Shown here piece by piece: positions 8,941 to 18,394 of a stretch of DNA of 53,372 nt. Both the position numbers and the translations under genes were made by a program. The stretch spans positions 1-53,372 of the forward strand of contig JAIELC010000016.1 of NCBI GenBank assembly GCA_019753375.1, in the 5' to 3' direction. Position 1 is the stretch's first letter, and every line of letters begins with the position of its first letter. The notes under the pieces were generated by a model. The model was given only the letters and a program-made list of their open reading frames with translations. It did no database searches and had not been told where the DNA came from. Source of the DNA: Sphingomonas sp. (GTDB taxonomy: Bacteria; Pseudomonadota; Alphaproteobacteria; Sphingomonadales; Sphingomonadaceae).

Positions 8941-9846
8941 ATGGCCTATGAAACGATATTGTTCGGTGTGACCGATGGCATTGCCACGATCACGCTGCAC
9001 CGCCCCGATCGGATGAATGCCTTTACCCCGCAGATGATGACCGAAATGGTCGATGCGTTCGATCAGGCCGATGCCGATGATGCGGTGCGGGCCGTGATCG
9101 TTACCGGGTCGGGCGAGCGGGCGTTCTGCGCGGGCGCGGATCTGAGCGCCGGCGGCGCCACCTTCGATTATGCGCAGCGCCCCGACCGGATTGAGGGGGG
9201 ATCGCCGATCCGGGCGGACGGCAGCATCGACTATGCGCATCCCGGTATCCGCGATAATGGCGGCCGGCTGACGCTGCGCATCTTCAACAGCAAAAAACCG
9301 GTGATCGGCGCGATCAATGGCGCCGCGGTCGGCATTGGCGCAACCATGCAATTGCCAATGGATTTCCGCCTTGCATCGACCACGGCCCGGTTCGGCTTCG
9401 TCTTTGCACGGCGCGGGATTGTTCCCGAAGCCGCGTCGAGCTGGTTCCTGCCGCGGCTGTTGGGCATCTCGACCGCGCTCGACTGGTGCTATTCGGGCCG
9501 GGTGTTCGATGCCGGTGAGGCCCTTGCGGCCGGGCTTGTGCGATCAATCCACCCACCAACCGAGCTTCTGAACGCAGCCACAGCGCTGGCCCATCAGCTT
9601 ACAGATGACTCGGCAGCGGTTTCGGTTGCGGTCACGCGCCAGATGATGTGGCGGATGATGGGTGCAGCACATCCCATGGACGCCCACAAGCTGGACAGCC
9701 GGATGATCTGGGCGCGCGGCCGATCGGCGGATGCGGCGGAAGGCGTGTCGTCATTTCTTGAAAAGCGCACCGCGCGCTACCCCGACAAGGTAAGCATCGA
9801 TACGCCCCATTTCGGACAATGGATGGACGATCCCGACTGGGGATAG
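8941..9846 (+). CDS. Enoyl-CoA hydratase/isomerase (crotonase) family protein
   Basis: 301 residues, slightly longer than the family's usual 260. Crotonase hallmarks are seen: TITLHRPDRMNAF, the first oxyanion-hole segment RAFCAGADLS, the second GAAVGIGATMQLPMDFRLA, and RFGFVFARRGIVPEAASSWFLPRLLG. The glutamate in VPEAASS fits one of the two hydratase glutamates, while the other position appears to be substituted, so plain hydratase activity is not assured. An insert between the oxyanion-hole segments (about residues 75-100) accounts for the extra length. Neighbouring alpha-methylacyl-CoA racemase 68 bases downstream suggests a joint role in branched-chain or sterol side-chain acyl-CoA breakdown. 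Confidence 0.88.
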   Translation: MAYETILFGVTDGIATITLHRPDRMNAFTPQMMTEMVDAFDQADADDAVRAVIVTGSGERAFCAGADLSAGGATFDYAQRPDRIEGGSPIRADGSIDYAHPGIRDNGGRLTLRIFNSKKPVIGAINGAAVGIGATMQLPMDFRLASTTARFGFVFARRGIVPEAASSWFLPRLLGISTALDWCYSGRVFDAGEALAAGLVRSIHPPTELLNAATALAHQLTDDSAAVSVAVTRQMMWRMMGAAHPMDAHKLDSRMIWARGRSADAAEGVSSFLEKRTARYPDKVSIDTPHFGQWMDDPDWG

Positions 9847-9903
9847 ACGTGTTTAAGGCCAATATTTTCGCGTGATTATCGCCCCACGCGTTGCTGTCGC
9901 TTT

Positions 9904-9910
9904 AGGAGGT
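9904..9910 (+). promoter_or_regulatory. Strong Shine-Dalgarno sequence for the CoA-transferase gene
   Basis: AGGAGGT, a full complement to the 16S rRNA tail, stands four bases before ATG 9915. Few genes in this window have so complete a site; it fixes the start and suggests efficient translation independent of the upstream hydratase gene. Confidence 0.75.
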
Positions 9911-9914
9911 ACCC

Positions 9915-11006
9915 ATGCCCGGTGCATTACACGGCATTCGGATCATCGAATTTGCCGGCATTGGCCCAGGCCCGTTTTGTGCGATGATGCTTGCCGATCA
10001 TGGTGCAGAAGTCATTCGCATCGATCGCCCCGGCGCCCGCCTTGATCCGCGCGACGCCCTGTCGCGCAATCGGACGTCCGTGGTGCTCGATATGAAGACC
10101 AGCGACGGGGTTGATACTGCGCGCACATTATGCGGCACCGCCCACGGGCTGATCGAAGGGTTTCGGCCGGGCGTCATGGAGCGGTTGGGGCTTGGCCCGG
10201 ATGTCCTGCTCCGTGACAATCCTTCGCTCGTTTATGGGCGGATGACCGGCTGGGGTCAGACCGGCCCCTATGCCCAGTCGGCGGGGCATGACATTAATTA
10301 CATCGCATTGTCGGGTGTGCTCCATACCGTCGGCCGCGCTGGTCAACGCCCGGTCCCGCCGGTCAATTATCTGGGCGATTTCGGCGGTGGGGGTATGCTG
10401 CTTGCCTTCGGGATGGTCGCCGGTCTGCTAGCGGTTAAAAATGGTGCGCCTGGCCAGGTCATCGATGCCGCAATGACCGATGGCTCAGCGCTTTTAGCGG
10501 GGATGAGCTGGGCGATGCTGGAAGCAGGCATGAACCGCGACGCCCCCGGCGAAAACATGCTCGATGGCGCGGCGCATTTTTATGACACCTATGAGTGCGC
10601 GGATGGCAAATGGATATCGATTGGATCGATTGAGCCGCAATTTTATGCGCTGCTTCGTCAACAGGCCGGGGTTGCCAATGACCCCGAATTCGATCGCCAG
10701 CATGACCGGACGGCATGGGGTCCGTTGAAGGAGAAGCTCACGGCGATCTTCAAAACCCGGACCCGCGATGAGTGGTGTGCGATGATGGAAATGACCGACG
10801 TCTGCTTCGCACCGGTCCTGTCGATGCGCGAAGCGCCGGAGCACCCCCACAACCGCCATCGTCAGACCTTTGTCAAAGTCGGTGGCGCAACTCAACCAGC
10901 GCCGGCCCCCCGCTTTTCGATCACAATGGCACCGCCGCCGGTTGCCGCGCCAACCGCAGGAGCCGATACACACGCCGTCCTCGCCGACCTGTCGGGAGAG
11001 GATTGA
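9915..11006 (+). CDS. CaiB/BaiF family protein, probable alpha-methylacyl-CoA racemase
   Basis: 363 residues, matching the racemase branch of the class III CoA-transferase family. The racemase signature is clear: GHDINYIALSG with H125, NYLGDFGGGG with D155, and GSIEPQFY carrying the glutamate that matches the third residue reported for the Mycobacterium tuberculosis enzyme. Racemases interconvert (R)- and (S)-2-methylacyl-CoA so that beta-oxidation can proceed, with no acceptor acid needed. The upstream crotonase gene fits such a pathway. A CoA-transferase in the strict sense is less likely because the GHD and GDFGGGG pair is the racemase pattern. Downstream lies an oppositely oriented tRNA gene. 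Confidence 0.88.
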   Translation: MPGALHGIRIIEFAGIGPGPFCAMMLADHGAEVIRIDRPGARLDPRDALSRNRTSVVLDMKTSDGVDTARTLCGTAHGLIEGFRPGVMERLGLGPDVLLRDNPSLVYGRMTGWGQTGPYAQSAGHDINYIALSGVLHTVGRAGQRPVPPVNYLGDFGGGGMLLAFGMVAGLLAVKNGAPGQVIDAAMTDGSALLAGMSWAMLEAGMNRDAPGENMLDGAAHFYDTYECADGKWISIGSIEPQFYALLRQQAGVANDPEFDRQHDRTAWGPLKEKLTAIFKTRTRDEWCAMMEMTDVCFAPVLSMREAPEHPHNRHRQTFVKVGGATQPAPAPRFSITMAPPPVAAPTAGADTHAVLADLSGED

Positions 11007-11022
11007 AAAGGATTGGGGAAAT

Positions 11023-11099
11023 TGGCGCGCCCGGAACGATTCGAACGTCCGACCCTCAGATTCGTAGTCTGATGCTCTATCCAGCTGAGCTACGGGCGC
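11023..11099 (-). tRNA. tRNA-Arg (ACG)
   Basis: A 77-base cloverleaf on the minus strand. The acceptor GCGCCCG (11099-11093) pairs with CGGGCGC (11033-11027), the discriminator is G, and CCA is encoded (11025-11023). The D arm reads GCTCAGCTGGATAGAGC, the anticodon stem TCAGA/TCTGA encloses loop CTACGAA with anticodon ACG, and the T arm contains GTTCGAATC. The A34 would be deaminated to inosine to read CGU, CGC and CGA. A good promoter lies just upstream. Confidence 0.97.
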
Positions 11100-11111
11100 G
11101 CGGGAAGCGGT

Positions 11112-11140
11112 GCAATAGAGGTGCCCGCCGGATTACGCAA
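11112..11140 (-). promoter_or_regulatory. Sigma-70 promoter of tRNA-Arg
   Basis: On the minus strand, TTGCGT (11140-11135) and TATTGC (11117-11112) are separated by exactly 17 bases. The predicted transcription start near 11105 is about six bases before the mature 5' end. Spacing and position fit a stable-RNA promoter. Confidence 0.6.
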
Positions 11141-11182
11141 GCCCGTTGCACGCAAAGATTGGCCAGCATAGAGCGGTGCCAG

Positions 11183-11689
11183 ATGATCCGATATTTTCCC
11201 GCCCCGATCCTGCTTCTGCTTTTGCTGACGTTACCCGGCTGCGTTGATAACCGTGCCAGCATTCCGTCTTTGCTCCCGCGCGATGTCGAGCGGCGCGACG
11301 ATCTGGAGCCGACCCGCCCGACGCCGGTTGCACAGCCCGATGCCGCGCTCGATACCCTTGTCGCGGAAAAGGCTCAGCTGCTCTCGGCGGCCACGACCGC
11401 GTTCGATGCCGGGGCCGTATTGGCAAAGCCGGCCATTGATGCTGGTCAGCGTGCCGATTTGGGGTCGGACGCCTGGCTTGATGCCCAAAAGGCGCTGGGA
11501 GAAATGGACGCCGCGCATTCGATGCTGACGTCAATCATCGCCGACCTTGACCGGGTAGCGATTGACCGCGCGAATGATGGCATGCCCGATTACCCGTCGC
11601 TGGCGGCACTGCGGGCAAACGCACAGCGGCACGCCGAGCAGCAAGAACAGATCATCGCGGCCGCGCAGGCGCAGATCAAGAGCGAGTAG
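11183..11689 (+). CDS. Probable lipoprotein of unknown function
   Basis: 168 residues. The N-terminus MIRYFPAPILLLLLLTLPGC is a clear type II signal sequence, with lipobox LPGC ending at Cys20, so the mature protein is probably anchored in the inner or outer membrane facing the periplasm. The rest is alanine-rich and mostly helical, with a likely coiled coil near the C-terminus (ALRANAQRHAEQQEQII). I do not recognise a domain. The frame is open far upstream, through the antisense of the tRNA-Arg gene, but ATG 11183 starts directly at the signal peptide. It overlaps the convergent GNAT gene by 14 bases at the 3' end. Confidence 0.75.
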   Translation: MIRYFPAPILLLLLLTLPGCVDNRASIPSLLPRDVERRDDLEPTRPTPVAQPDAALDTLVAEKAQLLSAATTAFDAGAVLAKPAIDAGQRADLGSDAWLDAQKALGEMDAAHSMLTSIIADLDRVAIDRANDGMPDYPSLAALRANAQRHAEQQEQIIAAAQAQIKSE

Positions 11690-12242
11690 CTATCGGCTTG
11701 CCGCGCGACTTTTGCGGGCGTGCGATCGTGTAGAGAATATGACGACGCAGCGGATGCCCCTCGGGCAGGCTGGGATGGTCAAAATCGCCGTCTGGGACGC
11801 GCTGCATGCCTAGCCTTTCCATCAGGCCCCAACTGGCACTATTAGCCATGACAGTAATCGCCGAGATCGCTGAGCAGTCGAGATTGGTCCAGCCCCAATC
11901 AAGGCTCGCTTGCGCCGCTTCGCGCGCATAGCCCTGTCCCCAATAGACCTGCGCCAGTCGCCAGCCGATTTCGATGCCGTCAGCAAGGGGGGTGTCGACG
12001 GGCCCAGGCTTCAACCCGCAAAACCCGATAAATGCCGCATCGTCGCGACGCTCCACGGCCCAAAAGCACATGCCAAGCGCCGTTTGCATCGCCATCATTC
12101 GGTCAATGGCCTGATCGCATTCTTCACGGGATTGCAGTGGTCCCAGAAAACGCATCACCTGCGGGTCCCGGCCCATTGCCGCAAAAGCGGCACGGTCACT
12201 GTCGCGCCATGGCCGGATAATCAGCCGATCGGTCGCAATCAT
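11676..12242 (-). CDS. GNAT N-acetyltransferase, RimJ-like (second of a tandem pair)
   Basis: 188 residues of the ribosomal-protein-alanine acetyltransferase-like GNAT group (Acetyltransf_3). It opens with TDRLIIRPWRDSDRAAF. The acetyl-CoA binding core appears as IGWRLAQVYWGQGYAREAAQASLDW, with the usual QGYA in place of Q/RxxGxG/A, and it ends with a MERLGMQ segment. The substrate is unknown. The ATG overlaps the stop of the paralogous gene upstream (ATGA), so the two are translationally coupled. It is clearly related to its neighbour, with similar openings and similar FDHP endings, implying local duplication. Confidence 0.88.
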   Translation of the reverse strand: MIATDRLIIRPWRDSDRAAFAAMGRDPQVMRFLGPLQSREECDQAIDRMMAMQTALGMCFWAVERRDDAAFIGFCGLKPGPVDTPLADGIEIGWRLAQVYWGQGYAREAAQASLDWGWTNLDCSAISAITVMANSASWGLMERLGMQRVPDGDFDHPSLPEGHPLRRHILYTIARPQKSRGKPIATRS

Positions 12243-12772
12243 AGCAAGGGCCGGTTGATGGCATAGGTGACAATCCGTCTCAGCCGGTCGCCGTCGGCGA
12301 TCAGCGGGTGATCGAAATCACCCGCAGGCAAACGCAGCATGCCAAGCCGCGTCATCATCTGTTGGCTCTTTTCGTTGACGGCAGAGGTAATCGCAACGAT
12401 CCGGTCGGTCGCGATATTTGCCCATCCCCAGCGCAACGCCGCGGTCATTGCCTCAAGCGCATAGCCCTGCCGCCAAAAAGGACGTGCAATGATCCAGCCA
12501 GCCTCCACTTCACCAGCGATAGGATTATGGGCATCGCCACGCTTCAGTCCGCAAAAGCCCAGCATTGCACCGTCACTGCGCCGTTCAACGGTCCAGAACC
12601 CCAAACCTTCGTGACGAAAGCCGTCATGTTTGGCAAGCACGGCACGGCTTGCCGCTTCGTCCTTAACCGGCCCCAGATCAGCCATCACCAACGGGTCCGC
12701 CCACATGGCAAACAGCGCCGGATGATCGCGCGGTTCGGGTAGGCGCAGGATCAGCCGGTCGGTGACGATCAT
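12239..12772 (-). CDS. GNAT N-acetyltransferase, RimJ-like (first of a tandem pair)
   Basis: 177 residues from MIVTDRLILRLPEPRDHPALF. The core AGWIIARPFWRQGYALEAMTAALRWGW is the acetyl-CoA-binding strand-loop-helix of Acetyltransf_3 proteins. The TRLGMLRLPAGDFDHP ending closely matches the paralogue downstream. The frame is open upstream to 12841, inside hemB, but the internal ATG 12772 gives the family's normal start and leaves 11 bases after the hemB stop. It is therefore likely to be read on the hemB transcript. The acceptor substrate cannot be predicted. Confidence 0.87.
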   Translation of the reverse strand: MIVTDRLILRLPEPRDHPALFAMWADPLVMADLGPVKDEAASRAVLAKHDGFRHEGLGFWTVERRSDGAMLGFCGLKRGDAHNPIAGEVEAGWIIARPFWRQGYALEAMTAALRWGWANIATDRIVAITSAVNEKSQQMMTRLGMLRLPAGDFDHPLIADGDRLRRIVTYAINRPLL

Positions 12773-12783
12773 ACCGCCTTCAA

Positions 12784-13773
12784 TCAGCCATTCATAAGCC
12801 GCGCCGCGTGCAGCGCGTGATAGGTCAGCACGCCCGAACACCCTGCCCGCTTGAATGCCATCAAGGTTTCCAGAACCATCGGGTCGCGCTCGGCGGCCCC
12901 GGCGGCGACGGCGGCCTCGATCATCGCATACTCGCCCGAAACCTGGTAGGCGAACACGGGCACGTCAAACGCGTCCTTCACCCGGCGAATGATATCCAGA
13001 TAGGGCAAACCGGGCTTCACCATGACACTATCTGCGCCTTCATCCAGATCGAGCGCGACTTCGCGGATCGCTTCCTCTGCATTGGCGGGATCCATCTGAT
13101 AGGTCTTTTTATCGCCCTTCAGCAGCCCGCGGCTCCCCACCGCATCGCGGAACGGGCCGTAAAAGGCGCTCGCATATTTGGCGGCATAGGACATGATCTG
13201 GACGTTCGAATGGCCCGCATCTTCCAGCGCTGCGCGTATCAGGCCGATACGCCCGTCCATCATATCGCTCGGGGCAATGATATCGGCGCCCGCCGCGGCC
13301 TGATTGAGTGCCTGGGCAGTCAGGACCTCAGCCGTTTCATCGTTCATCACATAGCCGCTATCGTCGACCAGCCCGTCATGGCCGTGCGCGGTATAGGGAT
13401 CGAGCGCGACATCGGTCAGCACGCCAATATCGGGGACGGCATCCTTCAGCGCCCGTACCGCGCGGCACATCAGATTGTCGGGATTGAGCGCCTCTCGCCC
13501 GTCCGCAGTGCGCAAGCCACTCGGCGTGTTGGGAAATAGCGCAACGCAGGCAATGCCGGCGTCGCGCGCTTCCCGCGCGCGCGCGACAATCCCGTCGACC
13601 GACCAGCGTGAAACGCCCGGCAAGCTGGCAATCGGTTCCTCCACCCCCGCCCCATCAGCAATGAACAAGGGCCAGATAAGATCGGCCGGGGTCAGAATGG
13701 TTTCGGCGTAGAGACGGCGGCTCCAGGGCGTGGAGCGGGTACGGCGAAGGCGAAGCGCGGGATAGCTGGACAT
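12784..13773 (-). CDS. hemB: Delta-aminolevulinic acid dehydratase (porphobilinogen synthase)
   Basis: 329 residues, the family's usual length. It condenses two 5-aminolevulinate molecules to porphobilinogen, the first common step of tetrapyrrole synthesis. Key segments: RLRRTRSTPWSRRL at the N-terminus, TDVALDPYTAHGHDGL, ADIIAPSDMMDGR, SYAAKYASAFYGPFRDAVGS with the first active-site lysine, and DSVMVKPGLPYLDIIR with the Schiff-base lysine. The cysteine-rich zinc site of the E. coli type is absent at the usual position (ALDPYTAHGHDG), so this looks like a magnesium/alkali-metal-dependent type. Start ATG 13773 is chosen over an upstream in-frame ATG at 13809 because the extra twelve residues are not part of the family. 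Confidence 0.96.
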   Translation of the reverse strand: MSSYPALRLRRTRSTPWSRRLYAETILTPADLIWPLFIADGAGVEEPIASLPGVSRWSVDGIVARAREARDAGIACVALFPNTPSGLRTADGREALNPDNLMCRAVRALKDAVPDIGVLTDVALDPYTAHGHDGLVDDSGYVMNDETAEVLTAQALNQAAAGADIIAPSDMMDGRIGLIRAALEDAGHSNVQIMSYAAKYASAFYGPFRDAVGSRGLLKGDKKTYQMDPANAEEAIREVALDLDEGADSVMVKPGLPYLDIIRRVKDAFDVPVFAYQVSGEYAMIEAAVAAGAAERDPMVLETLMAFKRAGCSGVLTYHALHAARLMNG

Positions 13774-13811
13774 GCGCTGCTTTCTGCGACGGCGCAGCGC
13801 TATAGGCAAGC

Positions 13812-15242
13812 CTACTCGGCGGGTTTCAAATCAACGGGCGCCGTTGGTTCGCCGGAAACCGCCATCGGCGGATCCATCATCCGCGCAGTCCGCCACGGCC
13901 CATATCGGTAAAACAGCGAGGCAAGGATCACCGATGCCAACGACCCGGCGGGAAACGACCACCACAGCGCGTCAACGCCCAATATTGGCCGCATCGCGGT
14001 GGCAAAGCCCAGTCGTGCCGGGAACATCGCAAGAAACAGGATCGCCAGCGGTCCCATCACAGCGCCATTGGCGCGCACCACACCGAACAATACCATGGTA
14101 ACGCCAAAAAAGATGAACCCCCAGGTACCGATCAACTGGATATGCCGCGCAATGGGTAATGCGGGACTACCGCTGCCCAGAAACAGGGCCATGACCGTAC
14201 GGTCGCTGAACAACAGCGCGAGCACCATCGATCCGGTAATGGTCAACCCAAAACCGATTCCGGCCCGGGTGATCGCATCGACCCGGTCCCATTTGCCCGC
14301 GCCAATATTCTGCGCCGCCATCGCGCTGACCGCAGCGCCAATCGCCATCGCCGGCATCTGGACGTAAGCCCAAAGCTGCAGCGTGACGCCAAAGGCCGCG
14401 CTGGTATCAACGCCTTCGCGGTTGACCAGCCCGTACATTGTCAGCCCGGCGACCGCGATCACGATCATCTGCGCGCCAATTGGCAGGCCCTTGGTTACGA
14501 TCGCCCAGACGAGCGCGCGCGACGGGAACAGATAGTGGAGTTCAGGACCGCGCAGCCGCAGCGTCAGGTCCTTGGCATAGATGTAACCGACCAACCCGCC
14601 CCCGGCGAGAAGATTGGCGATCAGGGTCGCCGTTGCCGATCCCGCAATGCCCATTGCCGGCACCGGACCAAAACCCAGAATAAGCAAGGGGTTGAGCACC
14701 ACGTCGAGCAGGGATGCAACCCCGCCAAAGATCAGCGGCGTCATCGCGTCACCCGTGCCGCGCATTCCCATCGTGACCAGCACCGTAAGCATCGAAAATG
14801 GCAGCGAGAGGAAAATGATCCGCAAATAGGTCAGGGCCAGGCCAAACGCTGCGCCGGGCGTGGCAAGCAGGGTCAGAATCTGGGGTGCCCATATCCAGCC
14901 CAGCGTTGCCACGACGATCGACGACCAGAAAATCAGCCCGACCGCCGATCCGAAAGCGCGCCGAGCTCCGTCAATATCGCGTCGTCCAAAGCTTTGACCA
15001 ACCAGAATGGTCGCAGCCATGCCAAAGCCGAACACCGCCGCGAAGGTCAGGAACATGATGTTGTTGGCGTTGGACGTCGCGGCCAGCGCATCCTCGCCCA
15101 GAAAACGCCCGACCCAGATCGCGTTGATCGATCCGTTCAGCGACTGCAGGATGTTCGACGCCAGCGTGGGTAACGCAAATACGGCAAGCGTCTTTGCGAT
15201 CGGTCCTGTCGTCAGATCATGCGCGCCGGGGCGGCTGGCCAT
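13812..15242 (-). CDS. MATE family efflux transporter
   Basis: 476 residues with about twelve hydrophobic segments and the two-halved layout of multidrug and toxin extrusion proteins. The N-terminal half has TIAKTLAVFALPTLASNILQ, FLGEDALAATSNAN and VGQSFGRRDIDGARRAFG; the second half repeats the pattern around NIGAGKWDRVDAITRAGIG. These proteins export cationic or other toxic compounds with sodium or proton entry. An AAGGAG site lies about six bases ahead of the ATG. hemB starts 38 bases downstream on the same strand, but there is no functional reason to link them. Confidence 0.92.
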   Translation of the reverse strand: MASRPGAHDLTTGPIAKTLAVFALPTLASNILQSLNGSINAIWVGRFLGEDALAATSNANNIMFLTFAAVFGFGMAATILVGQSFGRRDIDGARRAFGSAVGLIFWSSIVVATLGWIWAPQILTLLATPGAAFGLALTYLRIIFLSLPFSMLTVLVTMGMRGTGDAMTPLIFGGVASLLDVVLNPLLILGFGPVPAMGIAGSATATLIANLLAGGGLVGYIYAKDLTLRLRGPELHYLFPSRALVWAIVTKGLPIGAQMIVIAVAGLTMYGLVNREGVDTSAAFGVTLQLWAYVQMPAMAIGAAVSAMAAQNIGAGKWDRVDAITRAGIGFGLTITGSMVLALLFSDRTVMALFLGSGSPALPIARHIQLIGTWGFIFFGVTMVLFGVVRANGAVMGPLAILFLAMFPARLGFATAMRPILGVDALWWSFPAGSLASVILASLFYRYGPWRTARMMDPPMAVSGEPTAPVDLKPAE

Positions 15243-15332
15243 GCGGGGCTCCTTGATTAACCTTCGCCTGTAGGCGGTTTTTCGCGGAAAGCTAATCCCG
15301 GATTTGGGCCGGGCGATCAGCGCAGCTCAACA

Positions 15333-15354
15333 CGCCCTGCGATTAAACAGGGCG
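15333..15354 (-). terminator. Hairpin in the valS-MATE intergenic region
   Basis: CGCCCTG (15333-15339) and CAGGGCG (15348-15354) form a perfect seven-base stem around the loop CGATTAAA. It lies about 100 bases past the valS stop. There is no T-run, so it may be a Rho-assisted terminator or transcript-end stabiliser. The rest of the 215-base gap holds no gene I can support. Confidence 0.35.
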
Positions 15355-15458
15355 GGCCGGCGGCAATCGGTCGACTCGGGCGGCACACAGATGCCTTTGC
15401 CGACCGCGCTCACCGGCAATGGCCGGGGAACGGGACGCAACAGGACGGACCGACGCCC

Positions 15459-18332
15459 CTAACCCAATCGCTGCAAGTCCGCCGTCAACCGCTCGGCCTT
15501 CGCAGCCTTTTCGGCATGGTCGGCGCGCGCCTTTTCTACCGCTTCGGGTTTGGCACGTTCGACGAAGCTTGGATTGTTAAGGCGTCCAGCCAGCGAATCG
15601 CGTTCCTTTTCAGCGGCGGCTAATTCAGCCAGCAAGCTATTTCGCCGCGCATCCACGTCGATAAAGCCGCGCGTAACCGCAATCCATTCAACGCCGCCAG
15701 CTGAAAGTTGCGCCGTCGTAAAGCCGGTCCGCGTTGGAAGGGAGCATATTTCAAAACGCTCGACGTCAGCAGCGGAAACAAAGAACGTATCGTCCTGCAA
15801 TTCAACCGAAACCAAAGATGGTTTGATTCGTGCCATGCGCGTAAGCGCGGCCAAGTGGGTGTTCGCCCAACCAAGTTTCTCCACTGTCGCTGTTGCGACG
15901 GCAACCGGAAGGATATCCGCCGGTCGAAATCCAAGGTCCAACCGCTCGGAACGCATCTCAGATATCGTCATTATCAGCCAGTTGATTTCGGCTGTTGCTT
16001 GCTGGTCGATAAGCTCATCGCCCAATGTAGGCCACTTCGCGACAATCAGCTCATAATCCCGCGCACCCAGCTTTGACCAAAGCTCTTCGGTAATAAACGG
16101 CATGAACGGGTGGAGCAGCACCAAAATCTGGTCGAGCACCCAACCCGCCACCAGGCGGGTTTCGGCGGCCTCTGGCGTGTTGGCGGGCGCGTCCATCTGA
16201 CCAAGCACGGGCTTGATCAGTTCCAGATACCAGTCGCAGAACCGATCCCAGGCGAAATGGTAGATCGCATTCGCGGCCCCATCAAAACGGTAATCCGCCA
16301 GCGCTGTGTCAACGGCACGGACTGTTTCGACGACTTCTCCGATGATCCATTTGTTGACGGCCAGCGTCGCTGTGGGGGGCGCGATCGATGTACTCGCGAC
16401 GATGCCGTTGGCCTGACAAAAGCGTGCCGCATTCCACAGCTTGGTGGCGAAGTTGCGATACCCCTCGACGCGCTTTTCATCCATCTTGATGTCACGGCCC
16501 TGGCTTTCCATTGCCGCCATGAAAAAGCGCAGCGCATCCGCGCCATATTTGTCGATCAGCCCAAGCGGGTCGACGGTATTGCCCTTGGATTTGGACATTT
16601 TCTGTCCATCTGCCGCGCGGACCAGACCATGAAGGTACAGCGTGCGGAACGGCACCTCCTTCATGAAGTGCATGCCCTGCATCATCATTCGCGCATCCCA
16701 GAAAAACAGGATGTCGAAGCCCGAAACAAGCACGTCATTGGGATATCGGCCGCCCAGCGTCGGATTGGTTTCGTCCGGCCATCCCATCGTGGCAAACGGC
16801 CAGAGCGCCGAGGAAAACCAGGTGTCGAGCACATCGGGGTCTTGCCTGAGCGTAACTCCCTCGCCTGCCTGTGCCTGAGCGTCCTCGGCTGTCATGGCGA
16901 CAAAGATGCGCCCATCATCGCTGAACCAGGCCGGGATCCGGTGCCCCCACCACAATTGCCGGCTCACGCACCAGGGCTGGATATTCTCCATCCAGTTGAA
17001 GAACGTCTTTTCCCATGTTTTGGGCACGATGTTGATCGCGCCGGAACGCACCGCCTCAATCGGCGCCTTGGCCAGGGTAGCGGCGTCGACATACCATTGG
17101 TCGGTCAGCATTGGCTCAATCACCACGCCGCTGCGGTCACCGAATGGTTGCATGATGGTCTTGTCCTCGACCATCACCATCAAGCCCTCGGCATCGATGT
17201 CCGCGATCACCCGCTTGCGTGCTTCATAGCGGTCGAGCCCGCGATAATTATCGGGTACCAGATTGAGCGCATCGACCTCGGCCGGGTCGGCGATCGCGCC
17301 CTTTGCAATCTCCTGCGCGCGAACGGCTGCGACGGCATAGGGAGCACCGTCGGCACGCATTGCCGCTGTATCGTCCATCAGGCGGTACATTGGGATATTG
17401 TTGCGCTGGGCGACGCCGTAATCATTGGCGTCATGGGCGCCGGTGATCTTCACGGCACCCGACCCGAATTCGGGATCTGGATACTCATCGGCGATGATCG
17501 GAATCAGTCGGCGGTGCTCCTTGGGGCCGACCGGTATTTCGCATAGCTTGCCGATAATCGGCGCATAGCGTTCATCCTTCGGGTTCACCGCGACCGCGCC
17601 GTCGCCCAACATCGTCTCGGGCCGCGTGGTGGCAATCGAGATATAGTCGCGCTCTTCCTCAATCACGACCTGCCCGTTGGCGTCGCGCTCGATATACAGA
17701 TAGCTATCACCCCCAGCGAGCGGGTATTTGAAGTGCCACATATGGCCCGCAACTTCGCGTGTCTCGACTTCAAGGTCGCTGATTGCTGTGCGAAGCGCCG
17801 GGTCCCAGTTAACCAGCCTTTTGGCGCGATAGATCAGACCCTGATTATAAAGATCCACAAACACCTTGAGGACGGCCTTCGAAAAGCCCTCGTCCATCGT
17901 AAACCGTTCATTTGCCCAGTCCATTGAGCAGCCAAGGCGGCGGAGCTGGCGGGTAATCTCTCCCCCGCTTTCGGCCTTCCATTCCCAGACTTTGGCGACG
18001 AAGTCCTCGCGCGAATAGTTGGTGCGCTTGTCCTGCATCAGCGCCATTTGCCGCTCGACCACCATCTGCGTGGCAATGCCGGCATGGTCGGTGCCGACCA
18101 CCCACAGCGCATCCTTGCCCTGCAGCCTGGCGTGACGGGTCAGGATGTCCTGCAGCGTGTTATCAAGCGCATGGCCGATATGCAGGCTGCCCGTCACATT
18201 GGGCGGCGGATTGACGATCGTCCATGGCTGCGCGCCCGGGCGATCAGGATGAAACAGGCCGTTATCCTCCCAATGGGCATACCAGCGGGATTCGATTTCG
18301 GCAGGGTCAAAGGTTTTGGGCAGATCGGTCAT
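15459..18332 (-). CDS. valS: Valyl-tRNA synthetase
   Basis: 957 residues, full length. Class I synthetase signatures are the HIGH motif at residues 51-54 ([15 protein letters not shown]) and KMSKS at 578-582 ([12 protein letters not shown]). The editing CP1 domain lies between them (about 190-440), the anticodon-binding helical domain follows, and the C-terminal 60 residues are a valine-type coiled-coil arm ([17 protein letters not shown]). It charges tRNA-Val and edits mischarged threonine. It lies downstream of an S9 peptidase gene, from which it is separated by a good intrinsic terminator only 30 bases ahead of its ATG. Confidence 0.98.
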   Translation of the reverse strand: MTDLPKTFDPAEIESRWYAHWEDNGLFHPDRPGAQPWTIVNPPPNVTGSLHIGHALDNTLQDILTRHARLQGKDALWVVGTDHAGIATQMVVERQMALMQDKRTNYSREDFVAKVWEWKAESGGEITRQLRRLGCSMDWANERFTMDEGFSKAVLKVFVDLYNQGLIYRAKRLVNWDPALRTAISDLEVETREVAGHMWHFKYPLAGGDSYLYIERDANGQVVIEEERDYISIATTRPETMLGDGAVAVNPKDERYAPIIGKLCEIPVGPKEHRRLIPIIADEYPDPEFGSGAVKITGAHDANDYGVAQRNNIPMYRLMDDTAAMRADGAPYAVAAVRAQEIAKGAIADPAEVDALNLVPDNYRGLDRYEARKRVIADIDAEGLMVMVEDKTIMQPFGDRSGVVIEPMLTDQWYVDAATLAKAPIEAVRSGAINIVPKTWEKTFFNWMENIQPWCVSRQLWWGHRIPAWFSDDGRIFVAMTAEDAQAQAGEGVTLRQDPDVLDTWFSSALWPFATMGWPDETNPTLGGRYPNDVLVSGFDILFFWDARMMMQGMHFMKEVPFRTLYLHGLVRAADGQKMSKSKGNTVDPLGLIDKYGADALRFFMAAMESQGRDIKMDEKRVEGYRNFATKLWNAARFCQANGIVASTSIAPPTATLAVNKWIIGEVVETVRAVDTALADYRFDGAANAIYHFAWDRFCDWYLELIKPVLGQMDAPANTPEAAETRLVAGWVLDQILVLLHPFMPFITEELWSKLGARDYELIVAKWPTLGDELIDQQATAEINWLIMTISEMRSERLDLGFRPADILPVAVATATVEKLGWANTHLAALTRMARIKPSLVSVELQDDTFFVSAADVERFEICSLPTRTGFTTAQLSAGGVEWIAVTRGFIDVDARRNSLLAELAAAEKERDSLAGRLNNPSFVERAKPEAVEKARADHAEKAAKAERLTADLQRLG

Positions 18333-18361
18333 GGCGCCGCTGGCTTTACCTGCTGCGCCGC

Positions 18362-18394
18362 AAAAGAAAAGGGCGGCCCGTTGGGACCGCCCCC
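18362..18394 (-). terminator. Rho-independent terminator between the S9 peptidase gene and valS
   Basis: On the minus strand a GC stem (GGGCGG with CCGCCC, extended by CCC/GGG across one bulge and a three-base loop) is followed at once by TTTTCTTTT. This is the clearest intrinsic terminator in the window. It ends the S9 peptidase transcript 25 bases past its stop, and its T-run ends about 30 bases before the valS ATG, so it also sits within the possible valS leader. Confidence 0.75.

Noticed and set aside
10772..11182. Upstream extension of the lipoprotein frame
   Set aside because: It would cross the tRNA-Arg gene and the end of the CoA-transferase gene; the signal peptide starts cleanly at 11183.
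16110..17546. A 478-codon open frame on the plus strand inside valS
   Set aside because: valS has full motifs on the other strand, and this frame shows only histidine- and isoleucine-rich shadow sequence.
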